A stretch of DNA of 8,365 nt from Actinomycetota bacterium (GTDB taxonomy: Bacteria; Actinomycetota; Actinomycetes; S36-B12; UBA10799). Both the position numbers and the translations under genes were made by a program. Location of the stretch: the NCBI GenBank assembly GCA_030837445.1, contig JAUPKM010000458.1, forward strand, positions 1-8,365. The letters are read 5' to 3'. The notes under the pieces are model-generated. The model was not told where the DNA came from, searched no databases, and worked only from the letters and a program-made list of their open reading frames with translations. The stretch's first letter is position 1. Each line of letters starts with the position of its first letter. This document shows, piece after piece, positions 1 through 6,206 of this stretch.

Positions 1-1
1 C

Positions 2-187
2 GGTTCCGGTGCTGGCGGCGGAGCGGGCCGGCCCGGTGGAGGTAGCGGCGGCGGTTTCGGGGGGCGACCCGGTGGCGGTGGCGGCCCGGGGCGCCCAGGC
101 CAGGCCGGTGGTGCGTTTGGCCGGCCGCCCGGTGGCGGCGGCGGTCGGTTCGGTGGGCGGCCCGGTGGTCGACCCGGGCGAAGCAGG
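2..187 (+). repeat. Low-complexity Gly/Arg/Pro-rich coding segment of IF-2
   Basis: About 60 codons encode mostly Gly with interspersed Arg, Pro and Phe. Variants of one short unit recur: FGGRPGG, FGRPPGG, then RFGGRPGGRPGR. The segment ends at a lysine/arginine patch ahead of the conserved domains. Glycine-rich, probably disordered stretches of this kind are typical of the N-terminal part of actinobacterial IF-2 and vary in length between species. The DNA is almost entirely G and C and internally repetitive, so it is prone to slippage and to assembly errors. Confidence 0.8.
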
Positions 188-2071
188 AAGTCGAAGAAGG
201 CCAAGCGCCAAGAGTTCGACAACATGGCGGCGCCGACTGTCGGTGGGATCAAGCTGCCGATGGGGGACGGCCAGATCATTCGGTTGCCTCGAGGTGCGTC
301 CCTGACGGACCTTGCAGAGAAGATCGATGTCAATCCAGCGGCCCTGGTAGCTGCGTTATTCGCAATGGGCGAGGTCGTTACCGCAACCCAGTCCGTCGGC
401 GATGAGACGCTGCAATTGCTGGGCGAGGAGTTGAACTACACGATCCAGGTGGTGTCCCCGGAGGACGAGGACCGGGAACTGCTGGGCCGGTTCGACATCG
501 AATTCGGTGAGGACAACGGCGATGAGTCCGATCTTCGTGCCCGTCCCCCGGTAGTCACGGTGATGGGACATGTCGACCACGGTAAGACCAAATTGCTGGA
601 TGCGATCCGCAACACGAATGTGGTGTCCGGTGAAGCCGGCGGGATTACTCAGCACATCGGCGCCTACCAAGTGGTGGCGCACCCCGGTGAGGACCGGGAG
701 CGGCCCATCACGTTCATCGACACGCCAGGTCACGAGGCGTTCACCGCGATGCGCGCCCGTGGCGCCAAGGTGACGGATATCGCGATCCTGGTCGTGGCGG
801 CTGACGACGGTGTGAAGCCGCAGACGATTGAGGCGCTGAACCACGCGCAGGCGGCCGATGTGCCGATCGTGGTGGCAGTGAACAAGATCGACAAGGAAGG
901 TGCTGACCCGGCCAAGGTGCGAGGTCAGCTGACCGAGTACCACCTGGTCGCGGAGGACTACGGCGGCGACACCATCTTCGTCGACGTCTCCGCAAAGCAG
1001 GGAATCGGTATCTCGGAGCTGCTCGACGCAGTGCTGTTGACCGCCGACGCAGCCCTCGACTTGACCGCCAACCCCGACCAGGACGCCCAGGGTGTCGCCA
1101 TCGAGGCGCACCTGGACAAGGGTCGTGGACCGGTGGCGACCGTTCTTGTTCAGCGCGGACCGCTGCATCCGGGCGACGCGATCGTGGCGGGCGAAGCCCA
1201 CGGCAGAGTGCGCGCCATGCTCGACGAGAACGGGGACCTGCTCAGTGAAGCAGGACCTTCGCGTCCGGTGCAGGTCCTCGGGCTCACCACTGTGCCAGGT
1301 GCCGGAGACACCTTCCTGGTGGTCGAGGAGGACCGGGTGGCGCGACAGATCGCGAACACCCGGCAGGCCCGGGAGCGGAATGCGCAACTGGCCCAGCAAC
1401 GCGGTCGACGCACCCTCGAAGACTTCTTGAAGCAGGTCGAGCGGGGCGAGGTCGAGGAACTCAAACTGATCCTGAAGGGCGATGTGTCCGGATCGGTGGA
1501 GGCGCTGGAAGACGCGCTGCTGAAACTTGATGTCGGCGATGACCAGGTCACGTTGCGGGTGATAGGACGTGGCGTTGGCGCGATCACCGAGAACGATGTC
1601 AACTTGGCGAGTGCATCAGATGCCGTCATCCTCGGCTTCAATGTCCGACCCGAGGGCAAGGCGCGAGAATTGGCCGAGCGCGAGGGTGTGGATGTGCGCT
1701 ACTACAGCGTCATCTACCAGGCCATTGACGATGTCGAGGCCGCACTGAAGGGCATGCTGAAGCCGGAATACCAGGAGGCCCAACTCGGCACGGCCGAGGT
1801 GCGCGAGGTCTACCGTTCCAGCAAGTTCGGCAATATCGCGGGCTGCCTGGTCCGGTCCGGAGAGATCCGCCGGAATGCCAAGGCTCGACTCATCCGGGAT
1901 GGCGTGGTGGTCGCGGAGAACCTGTCGGTGGAATCCCTGCGCCGATTCAAGGATGATGCGACCGAGGTTCGGGAAGGTTTCGAGTGCGGCATCGGACTCG
2001 GCTCATTCAACGACATCAAGGTCGACGATGTGATCGAGACCTTTGAGATGCAGGAGAAGGAGCGGGCATGA
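2..2071 (+). CDS. infB: Translation initiation factor IF-2 (5' end outside the window)
   Basis: IF-2 is the GTPase that places initiator fMet-tRNA on the 30S subunit and promotes 50S joining in the cytoplasm. The frame is open from base 2, and 689 residues are visible, so the true start lies upstream. Visible order: a Gly/Arg/Pro-rich stretch, a basic patch (RSRKSKKAKRQEF), the IF2_N-like segment, then the GTPase domain. The G1 P-loop GHVDHGKT is at 566-589, G3 DTPGH at 719-733, G4 NKID at 881-892 and the G5 SAK motif at 989-997. Domains II, III and the fMet-tRNA-binding C-terminal domain follow, to an intact C-terminus. The ATG at 224 is an internal Met in the conserved stretch just before VGGIKLP, not the likely start, because homologous sequence continues upstream in frame. 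The stop overlaps the rbfA start as ATGA. Identification is secure. Confidence 0.98.
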   Translation, partial: GSGAGGGAGRPGGGSGGGFGGRPGGGGGPGRPGQAGGAFGRPPGGGGGRFGGRPGGRPGRSRKSKKAKRQEFDNMAAPTVGGIKLPMGDGQIIRLPRGASLTDLAEKIDVNPAALVAALFAMGEVVTATQSVGDETLQLLGEELNYTIQVVSPEDEDRELLGRFDIEFGEDNGDESDLRARPPVVTVMGHVDHGKTKLLDAIRNTNVVSGEAGGITQHIGAYQVVAHPGEDRERPITFIDTPGHEAFTAMRARGAKVTDIAILVVAADDGVKPQTIEALNHAQAADVPIVVAVNKIDKEGADPAKVRGQLTEYHLVAEDYGGDTIFVDVSAKQGIGISELLDAVLLTADAALDLTANPDQDAQGVAIEAHLDKGRGPVATVLVQRGPLHPGDAIVAGEAHGRVRAMLDENGDLLSEAGPSRPVQVLGLTTVPGAGDTFLVVEEDRVARQIANTRQARERNAQLAQQRGRRTLEDFLKQVERGEVEELKLILKGDVSGSVEALEDALLKLDVGDDQVTLRVIGRGVGAITENDVNLASASDAVILGFNVRPEGKARELAEREGVDVRYYSVIYQAIDDVEAALKGMLKPEYQEAQLGTAEVREVYRSSKFGNIAGCLVRSGEIRRNAKARLIRDGVVVAENLSVESLRRFKDDATEVREGFECGIGLGSFNDIKVDDVIETFEMQEKERA

Positions 2072-2535
2072 GCGAGGCACGTGCTCGTAAACTGTCCGAG
2101 CGCATCCAGGAGATCGTGGCCGAAGCCTTGGAGTTCAAGGTCAAGGATCCGCGACTCGGCTTCGTGACGGTCACAGATGTTCGGGTGACCGCCGATCTGC
2201 GGGAGGCCACCGTGTTCTACACGGTGTTGGGTGATGAGCAGGCTCAGACGGCTACCGCGGCCGCCCTCGCCTCCGCCCGTGGCATGCTGCGCACGGAGGT
2301 TGGTCAGGGCACCGGGATCAAATTCACCCCCACCCTGGAGTTCGTGGCCGACGCGGTGCCGGAGACCGCGCGGCACATCGAGGATCTGCTCGAGGCGGCG
2401 CGGGAATCCGACCAGGAGATCGCGGCCCGCTCGACCGGCGCAGATTTCGCTGGTGAACCGGATCCCTATCGCCGTGTGGATGCAGAGCCGGAAGACGGCG
2501 CCGTGGGTGGGGCCGCACCAGCAGTCGAAGGTTGA
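2068..2535 (+). CDS. rbfA: 30S ribosome-binding factor RbfA
   Basis: RbfA is a small KH-type RNA-binding protein that attaches to immature 30S subunits and is needed for late 16S rRNA 5'-end maturation and cold adaptation. The 155-residue product has the family signatures: an N-terminal helix (ARKLSERIQEIVAEAL), the KDPRLGFVTVTDVRVTADL strand-turn-strand, the ATVFYTVLGD strand, and TPTLEFVAD near residues 90-98. After about residue 115 comes an acidic, Ala/Gly/Pro-rich tail that is probably disordered. The start is the ATG in the ATGA overlap with infB, with AAGGAG at 2057-2062 five bases upstream, so translation is coupled to infB but also has its own binding site. Many actinobacteria carry a DUF503 gene between infB and rbfA; there is no room for one here. 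Confidence 0.96.
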   Translation: MSEARARKLSERIQEIVAEALEFKVKDPRLGFVTVTDVRVTADLREATVFYTVLGDEQAQTATAAALASARGMLRTEVGQGTGIKFTPTLEFVADAVPETARHIEDLLEAARESDQEIAARSTGADFAGEPDPYRRVDAEPEDGAVGGAAPAVEG

Positions 2536-2570
2536 CCGCGTGGCTGCCGGCGGTCCCTGGGAACCCCCTC

Positions 2571-2576
2571 GGGAGG
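2571..2576 (+). promoter_or_regulatory. Shine-Dalgarno GGGAGG that favours the GTG start of nrnA
   Basis: GGGAGG lies eight bases ahead of the in-frame GTG at 2585 and is the strongest ribosome binding site near the start of the DHH phosphodiesterase gene. A rival GTG at 2540 has only GAAGG (2527-2531) at the same spacing. It would add 15 low-complexity residues but lies just four bases after the rbfA stop. The two cannot be separated with certainty from sequence alone. Confidence 0.55.
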
Positions 2577-2584
2577 ATGCGCGG

Positions 2585-3595
2585 GTGCCGACCGTGGCCG
2601 ACTGGTCGGTGTTGGTCGACGCGCTGCGGCAGGCCCGCCGGGTATTGATCCTGGCGCACATCAACCCGGATGCCGACACGATGGGGTCGAGTCTTGCGCT
2701 GGCCTCGGCTCTCTCGCGGACCGGCGTCGAAGTACAGGTCGCCGTCGGAATGCCTGCATTCGAGATGCCGACCGGGTTGGCCTGGCTACCTGGACAGGAA
2801 TTCCTGGTCCCGGCCGAGCAGGTGCGCGCGCCGGTCGAGGTGGCGTTGGCGATCGACTGCTCGGCGATCGACAGGCTGGGAACGCTCGCGGACACGGCGG
2901 CCGCTGCCGAACTCTTCGCGGCGATCGACCATCACGCGAGTTACGACGGATTCGCCAGCGTCGCCATCGTGGACCCGCTGGCGCCGGCTGCCGGGGTACT
3001 AGTGGCGGAACTGATCGATCGGCTGGGATTGGAGTGGACGATTCCGGTTGCTGTCGGTATCTATGCCGCCATTTCCTCTGATACCGGGTCCTTCCGCTAC
3101 CCGGCGACCACCGCCGACACCCATCGACTGGCGGCAGCGTTACTGGATCGGGGCATCGACCAGGCCGAGATCTCTCGGCGGATCTTTGCCGATCGGGCGC
3201 TTGGATTGATCCGAATCGCCGGTCAGACTATGCACACCGCAGAGTACTTTCCGTCGGCCGTTGGTGGCGGAGGAGCCTTGATCGGGGTCATCGACGCCAA
3301 AGCTCGGGAGCGCTACGGGGTCTCCTACGACGAGGTCGAGTCGGTGATCGGTGATCTGACCAACAACGGGGTGGCGGAAGTCACCGCGATCGTGAAGCAG
3401 GACGATAGCGGCGGCTGGAAGGTCTCCACTCGGAGCCGTGGAAATGTCGATGTTGCTGCCCTGTGCCTCAGACTCGGCGGAGGCGGCCACCGGGCGGCGG
3501 CGGGCTACACCGCCGCCGGGAACCTTGCTGAGACGTTGGCACAGTTGCACGCCGAGCTGGGGATCGACGACGGAGACTCACGGACTGCCCGGTGA
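2585..3595 (+). CDS. nrnA: DHH/DHHA1-family phosphodiesterase (NrnA/CnpB-like)
   Basis: This family holds manganese-dependent phosphodiesterases that degrade nanoRNAs, dephosphorylate 3'-phosphoadenosine 5'-phosphate (pAp) and, in mycobacterial relatives, hydrolyse cyclic-di-AMP or its product pApA. With the GTG start at 2585 the product is 336 residues, close to the usual length for the family. DHH-domain motifs: H25-INPDAD-T32, the IDCSAIDRLG segment, D115-H116-H117 and SSDTGSFRY. The DHHA1 substrate-binding domain ends with GGGGHR at residues 298-303. All metal-binding motifs look intact. No signal peptide is seen, so it is cytoplasmic. It sits between rbfA and truB, and its stop overlaps the truB start as GTGA. 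The family is certain; which substrate dominates (nanoRNA, pAp or c-di-AMP products) cannot be read from sequence. An upstream GTG at 2540 is an alternative start. Confidence 0.92.
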   Translation: MPTVADWSVLVDALRQARRVLILAHINPDADTMGSSLALASALSRTGVEVQVAVGMPAFEMPTGLAWLPGQEFLVPAEQVRAPVEVALAIDCSAIDRLGTLADTAAAAELFAAIDHHASYDGFASVAIVDPLAPAAGVLVAELIDRLGLEWTIPVAVGIYAAISSDTGSFRYPATTADTHRLAAALLDRGIDQAEISRRIFADRALGLIRIAGQTMHTAEYFPSAVGGGGALIGVIDAKARERYGVSYDEVESVIGDLTNNGVAEVTAIVKQDDSGGWKVSTRSRGNVDVAALCLRLGGGGHRAAAGYTAAGNLAETLAQLHAELGIDDGDSRTAR

Positions 3596-4530
3596 GCCGA
3601 CGCGGGTCCGGGCCGGAGGTGTCGCCCGGTTTCGTGTTTTTGGACAAGCCAGCCGGGGTCACCAGTCACGACATGGTCAGTCGCGTGCGGAAGTTGATCG
3701 GGACCAGGCGGGTCGGACATGCAGGCACGCTGGACCCGGCAGCGACCGGAGTGCTGGTGCTTGGGATCGGGCGGGCGACCCGGCTGCTGGGTCCGATTGC
3801 GGCCGCGGACAAGAGCTACCAGGCCACGGTCCGGTTCGGTATGTCGACGACCACCGATGATGCCGATGGTGAGCTGTTGGCGAAGGCGAACGCCGCCACG
3901 GTGTCGGCCGCGGACCTGGCTGCGGTGCTGCCGGCATACCAGGGGCTGATCAGGCAGCGGCCAAGTGCGGTGAGCGCGATCAAGGTTGATGGGCGTCGAG
4001 CCTATGCCCGGGTGCGGGCAGGGGAACAGGTCGAGTTGGCTGCCAGAGAGGTCAGGGTCGACTACATCCGGCTCACCGGGTGGCACCCTGCCGGTGACGT
4101 TGTGGACGCGGACATCGAGGTCAGCTGCGGATCCGGAACCTACATTCGAGCGCTTGCCCGCGATCTGGGTGAGACCCTCGGGGTGGGCGGTCATGTTCGG
4201 ACGCTGCGACGCACGCGGCTGGGCCCGTTGCCGGTCGCGGATTGCGTCGATCTCGCGCAGTTTGTGGCCGACCCGCAGGTGGTTCCGCTCGCGGTGGCGG
4301 GCCCACGCTGGTTTCCGACGGCGCAGGTGTCTGTGGCGCAGGCTGTCGACCTGTCCTTCGGCAGGCGGATACAGATCGATTGGGCCGATTCCTCCGCACA
4401 GGTGCTGTTGGCAGACCCGGCTGGCCAGGTGATCGCGCTTGCGGAGTCGAAGGATGGGATGCTGGCGCCGGTGTTGGTGTTCGCGGACCCGAATGCGGTC
4501 GACCCGGGTGAGGATGGAGCTGGGAAGTGA
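3592..4530 (+). CDS. truB: tRNA pseudouridine(55) synthase TruB
   Basis: TruB converts uridine 55 in the T-loop of most tRNAs to pseudouridine. The 312-residue product has motif II, GHAGTLDPAATGVLVLG, with catalytic Asp48. KSYQATVRFG supplies the conserved active-site tyrosine, Tyr76, and the TTTDDADGE segment follows. GTYIRALARDLG, from about residue 182, carries the conserved arginine of the active site. The last ~75 residues, from WFPTAQVSVAQAVDL to LAPVLVFADP, form the actinobacterial PUA-like C-terminal domain. The GTG start lies in a GTGA overlap with the preceding gene. There is no good Shine-Dalgarno sequence close by (GGAG at 3572-3575 is too far away), so translation probably depends on ribosomes finishing nrnA. 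The downstream overlap with ribF is also GTGA. Confidence 0.97.
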   Translation: MSRRGSGPEVSPGFVFLDKPAGVTSHDMVSRVRKLIGTRRVGHAGTLDPAATGVLVLGIGRATRLLGPIAAADKSYQATVRFGMSTTTDDADGELLAKANAATVSAADLAAVLPAYQGLIRQRPSAVSAIKVDGRRAYARVRAGEQVELAAREVRVDYIRLTGWHPAGDVVDADIEVSCGSGTYIRALARDLGETLGVGGHVRTLRRTRLGPLPVADCVDLAQFVADPQVVPLAVAGPRWFPTAQVSVAQAVDLSFGRRIQIDWADSSAQVLLADPAGQVIALAESKDGMLAPVLVFADPNAVDPGEDGAGK

Positions 4531-5492
4531 AGCGCTGGTACGGGATCGACGACGTGGATTTGTCCGGCGAACGGTGTGTCGTGGCCATCGGTGTCTATGA
4601 CGGTGTCCACCGTGGCCATCGCACGTTGATCCGGCGCGCGGTCGAAGACGCGGCGGCAGCCGGGCAACTGTGCGTAGTCGTGACCTTCGATCCCAACCCT
4701 GCCGAGATCGTTCGACCGTCGGATCCACCCACTCGGCTGTCGGTGCTGGCCCAGCGATTGGAACTCATCGAGGAGTGCGGTGCCGGGGCCACCCTAATTC
4801 TGCCGTTCGACCTGGAGATGTCCAAGGAGTCACCGCGGCAGTTCGTCTCCGAAGTGCTGCAGGAGTCGTTGCGGGCGTCGGCGGTCGTGGTGGGGGAGAA
4901 CTTCCGGTTCGGCTATCGGGCTAGCGGTGATGTGGCGGCGCTTCGGGAATTCGGCCAGAGTTCCGATCTCACGGTGGACGCGGTGCCGTTGCTGCGACAG
5001 GAACTGGTGGGGAGGGCGGATCTGCCGATCAGTTCTTCGGAGATCAGACAGTTGGTGGCCGACGGGCAGGTGGCCGCGGCGGCGCGGGCGCTGGCGCGGC
5101 CCCATCGGGTGGAGGGGCCGGTGGTCCCCGGCGACCGACGCGGCAGAGAACTGGGTTTCCCGACCGCCAATGTCAACCCAACCCGGCTGGCCGCAATCCC
5201 GGCCGACGGCGTCTACGCGGGTCGGCTGGTCGATTCGCCCTACGGGGACGAGTCCCGGACCATGCCAGCGGCCATAAGTGTTGGCAACAATCCGACCTTC
5301 GACGGAGCCGAGCGCAGGGTCGAAGCCTTCGTGGTCGGTGCAGCCGATCTGGACCTCTACGATCACTACGTCGGTGTCGAATTCGTCGATCGGATTCGAG
5401 ACCAGCAGACGTTTGCCAGCGCCGATTCGTTGGCGACCCAGATGCATAAGGACATAGAGCGCACCAAGCACGTGCTCGGTCTAGCCGAGTGA
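4527..5492 (+). CDS. ribF: Bifunctional riboflavin kinase / FAD synthetase RibF
   Basis: RibF phosphorylates riboflavin to FMN and then adenylylates FMN to FAD. The 321-residue protein is full length. The N-terminal FAD synthetase domain (about residues 15-180) has the nucleotidyltransferase motif GVYDGVHRGH at 22-31, where most family members have Phe rather than Tyr at residue 24. It also has ISSSEIR at 168-174. The C-terminal flavokinase domain (about 185-310) has GRELGFPTAN at 206-215, with the PTAN nucleotide/metal-binding motif, followed by AISVGNNPTFDG and the helix around VDRIRDQQTF. The GTG start lies in the GTGA overlap with truB, with GGAG at 4516-4519 seven bases upstream. It is the last gene of the block. 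rpsO, which often follows ribF in bacteria, is absent here, and no strong terminator hairpin is visible just downstream. Confidence 0.97.
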   Translation: MKRWYGIDDVDLSGERCVVAIGVYDGVHRGHRTLIRRAVEDAAAAGQLCVVVTFDPNPAEIVRPSDPPTRLSVLAQRLELIEECGAGATLILPFDLEMSKESPRQFVSEVLQESLRASAVVVGENFRFGYRASGDVAALREFGQSSDLTVDAVPLLRQELVGRADLPISSSEIRQLVADGQVAAAARALARPHRVEGPVVPGDRRGRELGFPTANVNPTRLAAIPADGVYAGRLVDSPYGDESRTMPAAISVGNNPTFDGAERRVEAFVVGAADLDLYDHYVGVEFVDRIRDQQTFASADSLATQMHKDIERTKHVLGLAE

Positions 5493-5513
5493 CGGCCATC
5501 CCGGGTTGTGCAG

Positions 5514-5542
5514 TTGACGAAGCTACGGCAACACTTGATACC
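5514..5542 (+). promoter_or_regulatory. Possible weak promoter for the Rieske gene
   Basis: TTGACG at 5514-5519 matches the -35 consensus at five of six positions. At 17 bases spacing lies GATACC (5537-5542), a poor -10 match. The element sits in the gap after ribF where a promoter would be expected, because the Rieske gene is functionally unrelated and 95 bases away. Without a good -10 this is tentative; transcription could also read through from ribF. Confidence 0.25.
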
Positions 5543-5572
5543 AGCCAACGACAGCTACCAGCCAACGACAGC
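5539..5572. repeat. Perfect 17-bp tandem duplication in the leader of the Rieske gene
   Basis: The unit TACCAGCCAACGACAGC occurs twice head to tail (5539-5555 and 5556-5572). The next two bases, TA, continue the period before it breaks down at TAGCCAGG. A weaker partial resemblance (AGCTACGGCAACAC) lies just before, at 5521-5534. The block ends six bases before the AGGAG ribosome binding site (5578-5582) of the following gene, so it lies in the probable 5' untranslated region. It may be a replication-slippage duplication or a doubled regulatory site. Confidence 0.9.
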
Positions 5573-5587
5573 TAGCCAGGAGACGAC

Positions 5588-6151
5588 ATGAATGACGACT
5601 GCCAGCAGAACCGCCTCGACGAGCACGGGTGCCAGGGCGAGACCTGCCAGCGCCAGGATTCGCAGTCGCGACCGGCCGGGCCGCAGCTCGCCCGACGCAC
5701 GGTGTTGGGGGTCGGGGCGGCAGGCATGGCCGGTGTGGCGTTGGCTGCGTGCGGATCGTCGGCCGGCTCCGGAGCGTCGGCAACGGCGGCCGCCAGCACC
5801 CAGGCCGGTGGCTCCTCGACGCCAACGAGTTCGGGGGCACCTGCGGAACCCGGGCAAGGATCTCCGGCCGGTCCGACATCGGCGGTGCCAGTCGGAGGAG
5901 CCGCCATCGTCCGGGCTGGCGACACTGGCTTCGTGGTCGCGCAGCCTACGGCCGGCAATTTCGTGGCGCACAGCGCCATCTGCCCGCATCAGGGGTGTCT
6001 CTGCAGCTCGGTCGAGGGAATGACAGCTATCTGTCCCTGCCATGGCAGCCGATTCAACGCTGAGTCCGGTGCAGTCGAGAAGGGACCGGCGACCACCGGT
6101 TTGGCGGCGGCCAACGTGTTTGTCAGTGGCGACCAGATGACGATCAGCTAG
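5588..6151 (+). CDS. Tat-exported lipoprotein with Rieske [2Fe-2S] domain
   Basis: This 187-residue protein is predicted to carry a Rieske iron-sulfur cluster outside the membrane and take part in electron transfer; its partner is unknown. The leader contains ARRTVLG (Arg36-Arg37), a twin-arginine motif, a hydrophobic stretch and a lipobox LAAC with Cys55 as the lipidation site. Tat export fits a protein that folds around its cluster in the cytoplasm. Residues 56-105 are a Gly/Ser/Ala/Thr/Pro linker. The Rieske domain has CPHQGC (132-137) and CPCHGS (149-154): C132, H134, C149 and H152 are the expected ligands, and C137 with C151 the usual disulfide pair. The start is fixed by AGGAG at 5578-5582; no alternative start preserves the twin arginine. 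The leader before the RR is unusually long and has C5, C15 and C20. No oxygenase, cytochrome or other redox gene is adjacent, so this looks like a stand-alone small Rieske protein rather than the cytochrome bc1 subunit. Confidence 0.92.
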   Translation: MNDDCQQNRLDEHGCQGETCQRQDSQSRPAGPQLARRTVLGVGAAGMAGVALAACGSSAGSGASATAAASTQAGGSSTPTSSGAPAEPGQGSPAGPTSAVPVGGAAIVRAGDTGFVVAQPTAGNFVAHSAICPHQGCLCSSVEGMTAICPCHGSRFNAESGAVEKGPATTGLAAANVFVSGDQMTIS

Positions 6152-6153
6152 CC

Positions 6154-6193
6154 GACCCGGCTGGCTTGCTGGGTTCGATCGAACTGTCGGGTC
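6154..6193. terminator. Possible bidirectional terminator between convergent genes
   Basis: The 55-base gap between two convergent stop codons is rich in dyad symmetry. GACCCG (6154-6159) can pair with CGGGTC (6188-6193). Inside that lies a perfect 12-bp palindrome, GTTCGATCGAAC (6173-6184). CCCGGC (6156-6161) can alternatively pair with GCTGGG (6168-6173) across a six-base loop, with one G-U pair. There is no T-tract on either side, which is common for high-GC terminators but leaves the call uncertain. Confidence 0.4.
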
Positions 6194-6206
6194 CCGATCG
6201 ATGTGG

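Noticed and set aside
356..1399. Long minus-strand open frame opposite infB
   Set aside because: The protein has no recognisable motifs and mirrors the infB codons; long antisense frames are expected in high-GC genes with GC-rich third positions.
2548..2565. Imperfect hairpin GGTCCCTGGGAACC between rbfA and nrnA
   Set aside because: The stem is short and interrupted by a mismatch, and a terminator inside a tightly packed gene block is unlikely.
2231..2584. Upstream extension of the nrnA frame into rbfA
   Set aside because: The extra ~100 residues are Arg/Pro-rich frame-shifted rbfA sequence with no homology to DHH proteins; starts at 2585 or 2540 fit better.
1810..2895. Minus-strand open frame spanning infB, rbfA and nrnA
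   Set aside because: It crosses three well-supported genes, and the product is low-complexity Ser/Arg/Ala without domain motifs.
5493..5513. Terminator directly after ribF
   Set aside because: Only a CCCGGG self-complementary hexamer is visible; no stem-loop of useful length or T-tract is present.
5592..6063. Alternative plus-strand frames overlapping the Rieske gene
   Set aside because: They lack motifs and a ribosome binding site, whereas the chosen frame has a Tat signal, a lipobox and full Rieske ligands.
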